From positions 1-45,753 of the forward strand of contig CACXRO010000015.1 in NCBI GenBank assembly GCA_902770045.1: 45,753 nt of DNA, in the 5' to 3' direction. Made by a program: the position numbers and the translations under genes. Below, piece after piece: positions 1-9,600 of this stretch; position 1 is the stretch's first letter; each line of letters starts with the position of its first letter. The stretch comes from an uncultured bacterium. Its GTDB lineage: Bacteria; Verrucomicrobiota; Kiritimatiellia; RFP12; UBA1067. Below the pieces are notes generated by a model. The model did no database searches. It had not been told where the DNA came from and worked only from the letters and a program-made list of their open reading frames with translations.

Positions 1-24
1 ACAAATCTGCCGAGGTACTGTATT

Positions 25-80
25 GTGGTTGTCGGATGCGGAGCAGTGGAGCGGTAGCGAGAACCCCAACCATCGGAGTT
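25..80 (+). repeat. right end of a dispersed MITE-like element
   Basis: This stretch matches the right-hand end of the complete element at 27524-27789. Both carry a GTGGTTGT run, then GGAGCGGTAGCGAGA, then CCCCAACCATCGGAGTT. The left part of this copy is outside the window or lost. The match is by eye and includes a few substitutions. Confidence 0.6.
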
Positions 81-225
81 TCAAACTTCGCGGACTTTGT
101 GAACTTTGCGCGAGAAAACCTGCCGCGGGAGCCCCCAACCATCGGAGTTTCAAACTTCGCGGACTTTGCGAACTTTGCGCGAGAAAATCTGCCGCGGAAG
201 CCAACAACCATCGGAGTTTCAAAAA
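64..225 (+). repeat. 69-bp tandem repeat, about 2.3 copies
   Basis: CCCCAACCATCGGAGTTTC recurs with a spacing of exactly 69 bp (starts near 64, 133 and, degenerate, 202). Each unit continues with a TTCGCGGACTTTG / GAACTTTGCGCGAGAAAA segment and CTGCCGCGG. The third copy breaks off into an A run. The unit begins with the terminal sequence of the MITE-like element, so it looks like an amplified element end. From 236 to 280 there are short CAGCGGCCAG-type repeats. No gene is visible in 1-349. Confidence 0.8.
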
Positions 226-283
226 AACATGGAGTGGCAGTAGACAGCGGCCAGCGGCCGGCAGACAGCGGCCAGTGATAAAA

Positions 284-317
284 AAACCAAAGGGCCGGAG
301 ACCGGCCCTTGGTTTGG
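284..317 (-). terminator. Rho-independent terminator of the 1348-aa gene
   Basis: On the minus strand AAACCAAGGGCCGG and CCGGCCCTTTGGTTT form a 14-bp stem with one bulged base and a 3-nt loop, followed by a run of T. It starts about 33 nt after the stop codon of the gene ending at 350. Textbook intrinsic terminator shape. Confidence 0.85.
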
Positions 318-349
318 GGTGGCGCGAGCGCCACCTATTTGCAGTTGGC

Positions 350-3300
350 TTACTCGGAGACCTTCATGAAGCCCGAGGCGCCGTCACCGAAGTTGACCGT
401 AACCTTGATCAGGTTGCCGCCCAGGAGCTTGATTGCCTCGATGTTGCCCGCGGTCGGCGTGACCCAGGTGCCGGTGGTGAGCGAGGTGCGGATCTTGACG
501 AGTGCCGCAACCTTGTCCGCAGCGACGTTGTAGGCGTCGGTGGACTCGCCCTCGGTCACCTTGACAGTGAAGTCCCACTTGCCCGCCTCGGAGTTGGCCG
601 TGAGCGAGGTGATCTCGACCGCGACATCCGTGTCGAAGAGCGGGTTGGCTCCGAGGATGAAGGACTTCCACATCCAGGCCTTCTGGGCACCCGTGAGGTC
701 GCTCGGCACCGTGGCCTCGCTCGTCACGTTCGTGATGTAGGCCACGAGATTGCCGTACTCGGCGAGGGTGGTGATGTGGTTGGCGACATCCGAGCCTTCG
801 CCGAAGATCTCGACGACCTTGTTGGAGGCAGCCTCGTCGGTCTGCTCCGCAGGCGCCCACGGATCGGCCGGGGTCTTCGACTCGAGCGAGTAGATCGTGC
901 CGTTCAGAATGGCCGTCTGGCGGAGGTCATAGTCCTCGGCGAGCGCCGAAGCGACCGAGACCGTGCCCGAGTAGGCCGCGAGCGAGCTGTCGATCGTGAG
1001 CGCAGCATCCGGGTCGGCGAGCGTGAAGTTCGGCGACGAGTTGGCCTGCATCACCTTGTAGGCGACCACGCTGTCAACCGACGCAACCGGAGTCACGAAG
1101 GTGGCGATATCGCCATCGACCGTGGCCCAGTCGCAGCCGCCAATCGTGCTCGTGCCGGACGGCTTGAGCGAAGCCAGCACGGTGTTGACACCGGTCAGAA
1201 CAGGAGAGGCGCTCTTGTAGCCGACAATGCTGCTGGCAGTGCCGTTGGCCGCAGTGACCGAACCGATGCTCGCGCACCCGTTGACGGTAATCTTAGACGG
1301 ATTGGCGTAGCCAGTCCAGCCCATCAGGCCGCCGGTGCCGCTGCATTCCGCCGCGTTATCGCTGATATTGTTAATGCTGGCCGAATTCACGCAATTGTTG
1401 AAGTTGATTTCCGAATTATTCGAACCTTCCCTGAACGCGACCAGACCACCAACCTTAGTGTAGTTGGCGTAGATGGCCATCTCGTTCGTGCAGTTGTTGA
1501 AGTTAAACGCGCCACCGTTGCCGTTGAGAGAGACAACCATGGAAGCAGCATTGTGCGTGATCGGAGTCACCGAGGTACCGAGCGAGCCGGTAGCCTTGAG
1601 CTCCGCGAACGTGCAGGAACCGTACGCCTTGCCGACAAATGCCGCGCCGCCAGTCGAGCCGGAGACCGCGCCCGCCGTCACGTTGACCGTGAGGTTGGAG
1701 ATCGTGGCATTGTTGACGAAGCGGAACAGGCCGTTGTACTTCGTGCCCGCAGCGAAGGTGACGTCGATCGTCTTTCCACCGCCGTTGAGCGTGCCGGAGA
1801 ACATCGTGCTGTCGGTGCCGACACCAACCCAGTCGGTGACGCCAGTGATGTTGCTGACGACCTCGAACGACGAGGAGGCGAACGTGCCGTCTTCGACGTA
1901 GGTCTTGAAGGCCTCGAGGTCGGCGAGGTTGCGGATCACGAACGGCTTCGCCGGGGTGCCGTCACGACCGGCGTACGGGGACGACGGATCGATGTCGGAC
2001 TGCGGGAAGTAGGCCGGCGGCGCAAGCGCAACCCAGGCCGCGGTGGCGGTGGTGTTCTCGAGGTGGTCAGCAACCACGTAGGTGGCGCCAGCCTCGTTGG
2101 TGACCGTGCCGATGACCCAGCCAGCGAAGGCAATGCCGACGACGCCCGGATCAGGAGCCGCCGCGAGCGCGAAGTCAGGCGTGCTGGCAGTGTAGACAAC
2201 ACCGTCCGGCACAGCGCCATGATCGGACGCGTAGGTCAGCCTGTAGGAGATCGTGAAGTTGAAGTTCGTCGCCTCGTTGATGACCGTCTCGGCGGTCGGG
2301 GTGACATCCCACGCGCCAGTGAGGCCGGAGACATCCGGAATCGCGTCGCCAAGCGCAGCGCCGGCAACGATGTTCGTGGTCCACTCGGCGACCACAACAG
2401 TGTTGGTCGAGAAGGTGACCGCGTAGGTGACGACCGGAGCCGCAACCGTGAAGTTGAAGTTCGTGTCGCTGCTGATGACCGACTCGGCCGTCGGAGCCGG
2501 AGCATCCCACGAACCGGTGAGGCCGGAGACATCCGGGATCTTGGCGGCGGTGAGCGCGTCGCCGGAGTTGACAACCTGGCTCCACTCGGCCACTACGACG
2601 TTGTTGGTCGAGAAGGTGACATCGCAGGGGATGACAACCGAGCCACCGACAGTGGCGTACCAGTCGTCGCCGACCTTATTCCAGGAAACGGTCTTGCCAT
2701 CCGCGACATACGTCTGGAGGTAGAACGTGGTAACGGGCTCCTCTTCAGGATCCTCGGGGTCGGGGTTATAGTCGGGGTCGTAATAGGTGCCGCCGTTTAT
2801 AACGGCTGTGAGAGAGCCACCTTCAGAATCGTCTTCGATAAAGCGGATGAGCCCATACTCGCCCGCATTAAGCGTCGTCGAACCATTATAAGCATACAGG
2901 CTTATGCCAGTTTCTGTGCTGGGCAGCACCTTACCGGTCTGAGCCAGGGACGTATCAATAACCGTAAGCGTACCATCAAGATTGGCAATCGTACCGAAAG
3001 ATTCGGTGGTTCCCTGGATAGTGTATCCATTGAGGTCAAGCACAAGGGTCTTGCCCTCATCAATCATGACGCAGCCGGCTTCTTCGTCAATGACGATATT
3101 GCTGTTGAGGATGAGCGTGCCGCCGAGCAGAGCCGCGGCAAGTGCGCCATCTTCGCCATAGAGGGACTGGAATTCGTTGGTGACGCCGCCGACAACCACC
3201 AGGTAGTTAGGCTTGAAGCCAGCGAGCGTAAGGGTCGTGCCGTTGGCGAAGATGAAGGTGCCGTAGTCGCCACCCACGCCAACCTGGTTGTCGACGGAAA

Positions 3301-4396
3301 CATTGTTGTGCCAGGTGCCGGTTTTGTGCTTGTAGCCGGTGGCGTAGGTTACATTAGAGATGGTGACCGAGGGAGTGGAAGCCGCAACGGAGAAGGTGCA
3401 GCCGGTGGTGTAGGACTCGCCCAGGTAGCTGAAGCCCGCAACGCCTTCTTCAAGCACAACCTCAAAGGAGAGGTCGTCAGCGGCAAAGGAAGGATAGTCG
3501 GTCTGGTAGGTGTCGAAGATCACGTCGCCGATCTTGCCCATGCCGGCATAGCCGACGCCGGAGAGGACGGAGTATTCGGCAATCGGGGTAGAATCGGTGC
3601 CAACGTTCAGGAGGCTCGGGAAAAGCTTGTTCTGGGAGCCGCCCTGCTCATAGTACCGACGCGGGGTGGAAGCCAGAGTGGAGAGGTAAGTGCAGCCGGT
3701 TTCAAAGGCATCGCCAATGTACTGGATCGGGGTCTGGTCGATATAGACGACAAAGCCCATTATATACCGGTCGGTCCTGCTAAGGATATTCTCGAAGGAC
3801 TTGATGGTGAGGCGATGCGTGCCGGCGCAGAGAGCCGAGACGTCGGCCGAGGAGAGGGTGGACACGTAGTTGCTGGCGACAACCGCAGGCTCTGCAGTCC
3901 AGTAGCCGGCGGTGACGATGAGGTTGGTGATGTTGGCGTCGCCGTCAACCTCGGTCTCGCGCACCCAGACGATGAGCTTGTCTTCGGCGGTGACCTTGGT
4001 GGGCTCGGGATGGTTCTCGTTCACGAGGTAGGGCGTGAACTGAACATGGGTGTCAATGAACAAACCAGTGCCGATCGAGTTGGTCACGAACCCCGCAGGA
4101 GAGGTAGCGCCCCAGCAGCCGCTGATCGTGCGGTAGAGCGGGTTGGTGATGTTGGACTCGAAGTCGAGGAACTTCTCCTCCAACGCATTGGTGACGATCG
4201 TGCCTTCGAAGTCGGACGGATCGCCGGTGAACCAATAAGTGGAGCCCGTGCTCTCGCCGTTGTCGTCGAGACCCGTGACGAACGAGCCCGCGCTGAGAGG
4301 CGAGAAATCGGTTCCGCTAAGATGCCCAGTCACATCAGCCCATGCACCGAATGCACATGAGATTGCGACGAGCAACGCCATCATTTTTTTGAGCAT
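350..4396 (-). CDS. large secreted protein with InlB-like and GLUG-like repeats
   Basis: A 1348-aa protein with a Sec signal peptide (residues 1-20, ending AFGAWA|DV), so probably exported. About residues 590-720 hold two copies of a VTFSTN-VVVAEW ... IPDVSGLTG-W unit, resembling the InlB B-repeat/Listeria-Bacteroides repeat family. About residues 890-1045 hold FVGKAYGSCTF / GGLVAF-like units in the style of GLUG motifs. The last 140 residues (AEYGNLVAYITN onward) look like a separate domain I cannot name. No PEP-CTERM, LPXTG or type IX sorting tail is seen. The start is fixed by AGGAGGT 5 nt upstream and a good promoter. It stands alone, with its own terminator. Such repeats are typical of surface or adhesion proteins; the ligand is unknown. 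It shares an upstream repeat cassette with the 3651-aa gene. Confidence 0.85.
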   Translation of the reverse strand: MLKKMMALLVAISCAFGAWADVTGHLSGTDFSPLSAGSFVTGLDDNGESTGSTYWFTGDPSDFEGTIVTNALEEKFLDFESNITNPLYRTISGCWGATSPAGFVTNSIGTGLFIDTHVQFTPYLVNENHPEPTKVTAEDKLIVWVRETEVDGDANITNLIVTAGYWTAEPAVVASNYVSTLSSADVSALCAGTHRLTIKSFENILSRTDRYIMGFVVYIDQTPIQYIGDAFETGCTYLSTLASTPRRYYEQGGSQNKLFPSLLNVGTDSTPIAEYSVLSGVGYAGMGKIGDVIFDTYQTDYPSFAADDLSFEVVLEEGVAGFSYLGESYTTGCTFSVAASTPSVTISNVTYATGYKHKTGTWHNNVSVDNQVGVGGDYGTFIFANGTTLTLAGFKPNYLVVVGGVTNEFQSLYGEDGALAAALLGGTLILNSNIVIDEEAGCVMIDEGKTLVLDLNGYTIQGTTESFGTIANLDGTLTVIDTSLAQTGKVLPSTETGISLYAYNGSTTLNAGEYGLIRFIEDDSEGGSLTAVINGGTYYDPDYNPDPEDPEEEPVTTFYLQTYVADGKTVSWNKVGDDWYATVGGSVVIPCDVTFSTNNVVVAEWSQVVNSGDALTAAKIPDVSGLTGSWDAPAPTAESVISSDTNFNFTVAAPVVTYAVTFSTNTVVVAEWTTNIVAGAALGDAIPDVSGLTGAWDVTPTAETVINEATNFNFTISYRLTYASDHGAVPDGVVYTASTPDFALAAAPDPGVVGIAFAGWVIGTVTNEAGATYVVADHLENTTATAAWVALAPPAYFPQSDIDPSSPYAGRDGTPAKPFVIRNLADLEAFKTYVEDGTFASSSFEVVSNITGVTDWVGVGTDSTMFSGTLNGGGKTIDVTFAAGTKYNGLFRFVNNATISNLTVNVTAGAVSGSTGGAAFVGKAYGSCTFAELKATGSLGTSVTPITHNAASMVVSLNGNGGAFNFNNCTNEMAIYANYTKVGGLVAFREGSNNSEINFNNCVNSASINNISDNAAECSGTGGLMGWTGYANPSKITVNGCASIGSVTAANGTASSIVGYKSASPVLTGVNTVLASLKPSGTSTIGGCDWATVDGDIATFVTPVASVDSVVAYKVMQANSSPNFTLADPDAALTIDSSLAAYSGTVSVASALAEDYDLRQTAILNGTIYSLESKTPADPWAPAEQTDEAASNKVVEIFGEGSDVANHITTLAEYGNLVAYITNVTSEATVPSDLTGAQKAWMWKSFILGANPLFDTDVAVEITSLTANSEAGKWDFTVKVTEGESTDAYNVAADKVAALVKIRTSLTTGTWVTPTAGNIEAIKLLGGNLIKVTVNFGDGASGFMKVSE

Positions 4397-4426
4397 AGTT
4401 ACCTCCTGGTTTGTTTAGATGCGGGA

Positions 4427-4456
4427 ATTATACCATATTACCCATTCGGGTGACAA
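4427..4456 (-). promoter_or_regulatory. sigma70-type promoter of the 1348-aa gene
   Basis: Minus strand: -35 TTGTCA (4451-4456), 18-bp spacer, -10 TATAAT (4427-4432) in a TGGTATAAT context (TG one base further upstream than in a classical extended -10). AGGAGGT at 4400-4406 is the ribosome binding site. An A/T tract at 4461-4478 lies just upstream and could act as an UP element. Confidence 0.75.
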
Positions 4457-4493
4457 GGGGGTAAATTAAAATTTTTTTGGGGGGCGAAACGGC

Positions 4494-4700
4494 GGGCTGC
4501 TCGCTCGGTCTCGTCGCTGCGGACCTCGTGACGCCTTCCGCGCTTAGAACAACCGGACTGGTTTACCCTGGCCGCCTGAATCCTATCGCTGGTTGCGCAT
4601 AGGATCACTCTTACGGCTACGAGTCCTTCGCTCCTCACTCGCGACACCCGCCGCTTCGCCCCCTTTGGACTGCGCTCCGGGAGAAGGCAGGCAGGACCGG
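4494..4700. repeat. 205-bp dispersed element, copy 1
   Basis: Nearly identical to 17771-17975 and, over the inner 145 bp, to 30508-30652. The conserved core includes TGGTTTACCCTGGCCGCC and ATCACTCTTACGGCTACGAG. This copy can form a CCTATCGC/GCGCATAGG hairpin. A minus-strand reading frame is open in all three copies, but the differences change amino acids freely, so I do not call it a gene. It lies just upstream of the promoter of the 1348-aa gene. Confidence 0.85.
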
Positions 4701-5040
4701 GGCGGAGGCACGCACCCGTCGACTCACTCGCATCACATCCCCGCCTCGCCGCTTGAGGGAACTCCGATGGAAGCAGGCAGGGCTCGGGAGAATGGTTAGG
4801 TGGTGGGGTGGTGGGGCGCGGCGGACGGGACGGAAGGGACGAAGGCGCGGCTCGGTGGGGATGCTGATGCTCGGTCTCGGTGCGGGTGAGTGGGACGGGC
4901 GGGAAGAATAGTATTCAGTATTCAGCAGCCAGCGGACAGCGGACAGTAATAAGGATGGGGGCAGCGGACAGCAGACAGCAGCCAGTATTCAGCAGCCAGC
5001 GACCAGCAGCCAGTAATAAGGACAGGTCCGGGGTTAGGGA
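4701..5040. repeat. gene-free spacer with degenerate short repeats
   Basis: From about 4826 there are GGGACGGAAGGGACGAAGG repeats. From 4912 to 5026 there are interleaved CAGCAGCCAGC, GGACAGC and CAGTATTCAG repeats. The same families recur in other spacers of this window (236-280, 6650-6665, 22572-22640, 30690-30750). No gene or RNA was recognised. Confidence 0.6.
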
Positions 5041-5844
5041 TTAACGGAATGACTCCAGAAACGCCAAGATGGAAGAGGACACCTGTGCCGGGTCGGCCTG
5101 GAGCCAATTCGGCCTGCGCCCCGAAAGTCTCTGTATGTATGCTGCCGTCCCGAAGATGCGGGATGCCCTGACGTGGATATCCTCGAAACTGCGCTCGCGC
5201 ATTTTGTCGTCTTCGAACACCATCCGGGAAACAAAACGCCGAAGATTCGACCGGTCGACCTTATCAATGAGATAGAACATGTCAAAGATGTCTTTTAGGC
5301 GGTTGGATCTTGTGCCGAGCCGAAGAAGGCTCTTCAGCTTCTCGGCGAATATCTGCTCTACGGTGTTGGCAAAAAGCGTGGCCGAGCTGTCGTCCAGCGA
5401 TATGCGGAACTGCATCTCGCGCTGGGGTATGTCCTCGTGCACGCTGACGCCTATGTCGATCTTGGTCGAAATCGTCACACCCGCGCTGTCTGCTATGGCA
5501 AGGTAAACTCTTTTGCCGCGGTAGTTCTGCTGGCGCAGCTCGACCAGCTCGCCGATTCTTGATATGGTGATGCCCTCAAGACAATTGAGCCGGCCGATCC
5601 AATCATCAACGTTTTCATCCGAAAGACCATAGCGAACAAAATCGATGTCCATGTCCATCGTTGCCCGTCTGACATCGCCGGTTACGCTGCTCATGACAAC
5701 GCCGCCCTTGATCGCAAGGTTTTCGCGGAGGCCGCAGGACTCGGCGGCCTTCAGCACGACATCGTGCGCCAACTTGGCCATTGCTGCGGCATTGGAATAG
5801 CCCACCGCCTCGAGCGCGGCGATTCGACCAGCGAACGACGGCAT
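5041..5844 (-). CDS. AbiEii/AbiGii-type nucleotidyltransferase toxin
   Basis: A 267-aa protein matching the toxin half of AbiE type IV toxin-antitoxin systems. These are DNA polymerase beta-like nucleotidyltransferases; characterised members modify tRNA or bind GTP and arrest growth, and some protect against phage. Visible core: an IKGGVVMSS segment near residue 45, followed by RRATMDMDIDF with the acidic D-x-D pair. A KLKSLLRLGTRSNRLKDIFDMFYL helix typical of the family follows near residue 170. The ATG overlaps the upstream gene's stop (TGATG), with AGGAGGTG 6 nt before it, so translation is coupled to the antitoxin. The length fits the family and all expected parts are present. Confidence 0.88.
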   Translation of the reverse strand: MPSFAGRIAALEAVGYSNAAAMAKLAHDVVLKAAESCGLRENLAIKGGVVMSSVTGDVRRATMDMDIDFVRYGLSDENVDDWIGRLNCLEGITISRIGELVELRQQNYRGKRVYLAIADSAGVTISTKIDIGVSVHEDIPQREMQFRISLDDSSATLFANTVEQIFAEKLKSLLRLGTRSNRLKDIFDMFYLIDKVDRSNLRRFVSRMVFEDDKMRERSFEDIHVRASRIFGTAAYIQRLSGRRPNWLQADPAQVSSSILAFLESFR

Positions 5845-6389
5845 CAGAACACCTCCTGGTCAAGACAACGCGAGATGGCATCGCGTTTGGGAAAGGCGGA
5901 TAGATAGTCATCAAGCTTGGCCGGATACAGGCGGTCGATGTTGACCCTGTAGTTGCCCAATACTTCCTTATAATAGTCGTATGGAAGCTTGTTCCGGTAG
6001 CGCATAAGCTCAATCAGCATCCGTTCGAGATCATACACGACAACCCTCCCGCCAACGGTGTCGAGCTCCATCTTGCCGACATCGAGCGTCCCGACCGGAA
6101 CAAAGTACTGCTTAACGCGCCGATCGGCCAGGACCGTCGACCGCGCTGGAGTTGCAATGGAGTAGCGGTCTGGAATGGAATCGGACAGCCGATGGTAGAA
6201 AAACGCGCTTTCAATGGTAAAAACGGCGGCTGGGTACTTCTTCAGCAATATCTGCTCCACTGACACATAGTCTGCGGTATCGGAATAGATGCCAGATTCA
6301 AGCTTGCGCAACTTCCCGGCGCCTATCATTTGTCTGACGGCGTAATACGAGCCATATTTGGCAAGGCACTCTTTGGTGTTCAACAACAT
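5844..6389 (-). CDS. AbiEi-type antitoxin and autorepressor
   Basis: A 181-aa protein in the antitoxin position of an AbiE pair. Family members have an N-terminal winged helix that binds the operon promoter and a C-terminal domain that neutralises the toxin without stable complex formation (type IV). The N-terminus (CLAKYGSYYAVRQMI, then KLRKLESGIYSDTADY) fits the wHTH with a wing. The middle (FTIESAFFYHRLSDSIPDRY) and the DLERMLIELMRYRNKLPY segment are typical of this family. It overlaps the toxin gene by one base. The start at 6389 is the first ATG after a strong promoter; no clear Shine-Dalgarno sequence is seen. Confidence 0.86.
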   Translation of the reverse strand: MLLNTKECLAKYGSYYAVRQMIGAGKLRKLESGIYSDTADYVSVEQILLKKYPAAVFTIESAFFYHRLSDSIPDRYSIATPARSTVLADRRVKQYFVPVGTLDVGKMELDTVGGRVVVYDLERMLIELMRYRNKLPYDYYKEVLGNYRVNIDRLYPAKLDDYLSAFPKRDAISRCLDQEVF

Positions 6390-6435
6390 TTAAGCAATCA
6401 TTGATGAAATCTGTCTTTTGTCGAGGTTTGCGTAA

Positions 6436-6464
6436 AGTATATCATATCAAGGTGTTGAATGCAA
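6436..6464 (-). promoter_or_regulatory. proximal promoter of the abiE operon
   Basis: Minus strand -35 TTGCAT (6459-6464), 17-bp spacer, -10 TATACT (6436-6441), giving a leader of about 40 nt. AbiEi antitoxins usually bind inverted repeats over such a promoter; I do not see a convincing pair here. Confidence 0.65.
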
Positions 6465-6538
6465 GGGGGTGTAGACGAATAGAGGCAGATTCTTCCTATA
6501 ATTTTGCGAAATATCATCTTGTTTGCCCTCTGCGCGGT

Positions 6539-6568
6539 ATTATAACATAATCGCAGACAAAAATTCAA
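6539..6568 (-). promoter_or_regulatory. possible distal promoter of the abiE operon
   Basis: Minus strand -35 TTGAAT (6563-6568), 18-bp spacer, -10 TATAAT (6539-6544). A transcript from here would contain a 39-codon reading frame (6517-6398, starting MIFRKIIGR) ending just before abiEi. It has no clear ribosome binding site, so I do not annotate it as a gene. From 6580 to 6635 the spacer holds GGGATGGAAGGGATATAAG-type repeats. Confidence 0.45.
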
Positions 6569-6671
6569 CTCGGGTAGTTGGCGGGGAAGAAGGGATGGAA
6601 GGGATATAAGAGATAAAAGGAATAAGAGGGATGAGGGCGGGGGGGGCAGTATTCAGCGGCCAGTAATTGGG

Positions 6672-9600
6672 TTAGGGGGTGGTGAGGCGCTCGGGGAGGG
6701 TGTCGTCGTACTTGAGGGTCTCGACGCCAATGAGGTTGGCGTCGGTGTCGACCGACCAGAGGTAGAAGCCCTTGGTGTTCGGGTAGTTCTGCCAGCCGTA
6801 GTTCGCGCCGATCGACTCCGTCGAGTGCGGGTCGAGCACCTCGATGCGCGCGGAGTAGGGTCCGATCGGCCCCATGGCGGGAACGTTCTCGCTCTCGCCG
6901 CCGTCCGGTCCGGTGAAGGAGCCGGCGTCGAAGATGAAGAAGCGGAACGGATGGAAGTCGTCGTCCTCCTTGAGCCAGGCAAGGTCGAGCTTGGAGCGGA
7001 CCTTGAAAGTCTCGCTCGTCCAGGCGCCGGACCAGTTGTCGCTCCGGGCGTCGTCGAGGCCGCGAAGGCGCTGCGGCGCGTGGACGATGCCGGTGACGGT
7101 GTTGGTGATGTACATCTGCATGTCGACCACGTGGTTGGTAAAGCAGACCTCGCGGCCGCCGCGGGTGCGGTAGATCATGTGCATGGTGGGACTCTTGGTA
7201 ATGCCGGCGCGGAGCCACCAGTTGCTGCCGTGGTCGGGGCTTTCCCGCTCAAGGGGGCTTTCCGGCACCGGCGGAATGTCGAGCCAGTACATCTCGGTGA
7301 GCGAGAGCGGGAGGTTGGTGGAGGTGTTGTTGATGCCCTGGAAGCGCGCGGCGCGGAAGTCCTCGGCGTCGCTGCCGGGCCAGTACTTGGTAAGCCAGTT
7401 GACGATCGAGTCGGCGTAGGGGTTGCCCTCCTGGCCGAACCCGTCGGCGAGCAGCGGGTCGAGCAGCGGGTTGCGGATTTCGCTGGCGACGACGCGGTAC
7501 GTGGTGGAGGTGGGCGTGACCGGGTGGGTGATGGAGCCGCGCAGGCCCTCGGCGACGGGCACGCCGTTCTCCTCGAGGTTCATTGCGTACCACTTGGCGA
7601 TCGTGTAGACGACGTTGGTGGTGGTGTCCCTGGGCACCACCACGACCATGTAGGGGGCGGTGTTGGTGCCGACCGACTGGACGATGTGGGCGCCGCTGTT
7701 GACGAAGTAGACCCAGCAGTTGGTGCCGTTCGGGGCGAGGAACCAGCCGGCGGGGATGATCTGGCCTTCGTTGAGCCAGCCCGGGGTGAACCGGAGACCG
7801 GGATCCCAGGTCTCCTTGTCGCCGGGCGCGGGGTTGCCGGAGACGTCGCCGCGGACGACGCCAGAGGAGCCGAAGGCGTCGGGGTCGGCGACGGCGCGCT
7901 CAACCTCCCGGCAGATGACCATGCGCTTGGTGGACGGCGGCTTTTCGTTTTCGGAGAGCACGCTGGCGAGGTTGGTGGCGGAGTACGCGTAGCCGTAGAC
8001 GCGGTCGGCGACGGTGTTGGTGCCCTCGAAGACGATCTGGTGCTCGACGATGCCGTTGGGGCGGACAAGCTCGAGCTGGTAGGGGTAGGAGTTGACGAGC
8101 GTGCCGCCCTGGGCGGTGCCGCGGGGACCGTCGCGGTTCCAGGTGCCGTCGGCTTCCGGGAGGGCGGGGTCGCGGCGGTTGATGCCGCCGGCGAGTTCGG
8201 TGCGCGGGCTCTCGAGCACGTAGAACTCGAAGCTGTTGGTTGCGTAGTGCGAGATCTTAGAGGCGGGCAGGCCGTTGTCGCCGAGCTTGGCCATCACCCA
8301 CGGCTCGCTGTCCGGGTTCATGTCGGTGAGGCGGAGCTTCCAGCCGCTCATGTCGATGCCGCTCGGAATGCAGAGCTCGATGAACTGGTTGTCCTCCGGG
8401 CGGACGCCGCCGTTGATGTCCGGCTCGCCGTCGTTGAAGTTGATTTCGTTGATCCAGGCGCGGCCGGGGCTGACGGCGTCGAGGATGGTGTAGGGCGAGA
8501 AGAACTCCGGGTTGGTGTCGCCGCCGGCGTCGACGTTCTTGTCGACGGGGTAGTACCATGGCGGCTGCGTCCAGTCGGAGTAGGTCTCGAGGATCTGGTC
8601 GTAGGGGATGCCGCCGCGGTCGTAGTAGCGCACGGCGAGCTGGTACTGCACCACGCCGCCGTGCTCGGCGGGCGGGACGAGCGTCCGCTCGCTGGTGCCG
8701 ACGGAGCGGAAGACGAGGTTGGTGGGGTCGCCGACGGGGACGAGATCGACGCCGGTGACGGCATCGGGTTCGCCGCGCCACTGCGGGTAGCCCCACTTGT
8801 CGCCGTCGTAGTAGGAGAGCGAGACGCGGAAGCCCTTGGAGAGGTCGATCTCGTCCGCCAGCTGGCGCAGCACGACCTTGGTCTGGACGCCCCAGCTCTC
8901 GCCGACGAGCGGCTGCTCGGAGGGCGAGAGGATGTCGGCTACCTCGACCGGGTCGAAGAGGTAGTTGCGGAACGGGCGCGCGTAGAGGAAGCCGACGGAG
9001 GGCTGCACCTTCTCGCGGATGGTGATCTCGTCGAGGATGATGCGCTCGTAGGCGGGGGTGACGGTCTTGGCCGAAGGGTCGGAGATGGCGAACTTGGCGG
9101 CGAGGTAGTTCTCCTTGCCGGTCGACCAGGTGAAGGTCTTCATGACGGGGCTGTCGACGACGTACTCGCCGAGGAGCGTCCAGGGGCCGTCGACCGAGCT
9201 GGTGGAGCCGTAGAGCCAGATCTTGCCGCCCTTGGGCAAGGTGGCGGAGGAGGTGGAGTAGAGGCGGGCGCGGAAGTCGACGGATCCGATGCCGCTCTTG
9301 CGCCCCTTCGGCACCTGGAAGGTGGGCGAGTAGACGGTGGGGTAGTCGGCCATGGCGCGCTCGGGGTCGTCGTCGATGGTGTCCGCGGCGACGGTGTTGT
9401 TGAGCGCGCCCACGAGGCCGCTGCCGGTCTCGTTCGGGATGGTGGTGTCGGAGAGGTACATGCGCGACTCGGAGTCGGTGGAGTCGCCGACGGTGCGGAG
9501 GTTCCAGCCGCGCCAGCAGCGTTCGGAGAGGGCGGGCTCGTCGGTGACGGTCATGCTGCGGATGGTGATGTTGCCGTAGTTGACGTTGTCGGAGAGGTAG

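Noticed and set aside
23-4360. A 1445-codon plus-strand reading frame across the 1348-aa gene
   Set aside because: It is an antisense shadow of a high-GC gene: no signal or domain, Arg-rich composition, no ribosome binding site. The minus-strand protein has a signal peptide, promoter and terminator.
4438-4647. A possible small protein (RVRSEGLVAVRVILCATSD) encoded in the 205-bp repeats
   Set aside because: The frame is open in all three copies, but nucleotide differences are mostly non-synonymous and there is no consistent start codon or ribosome binding site.
4494-4700. tRNA, tmRNA, 6S or SRP RNA in the repeated element
   Set aside because: No cloverleaf, no tmRNA tag frame or SRP tetraloop motif, and three copies exist; I could not match it to any RNA I know.
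6398-6517. A 39-codon gene upstream of abiEi
   Set aside because: No ribosome binding site, no recognisable features; kept only as a note under the promoter.
7126-7141. CACGTG core as a third parS site
   Set aside because: Flanks are GACC and GTTG, not GTTC/GAAC, and it is inside the giant gene.
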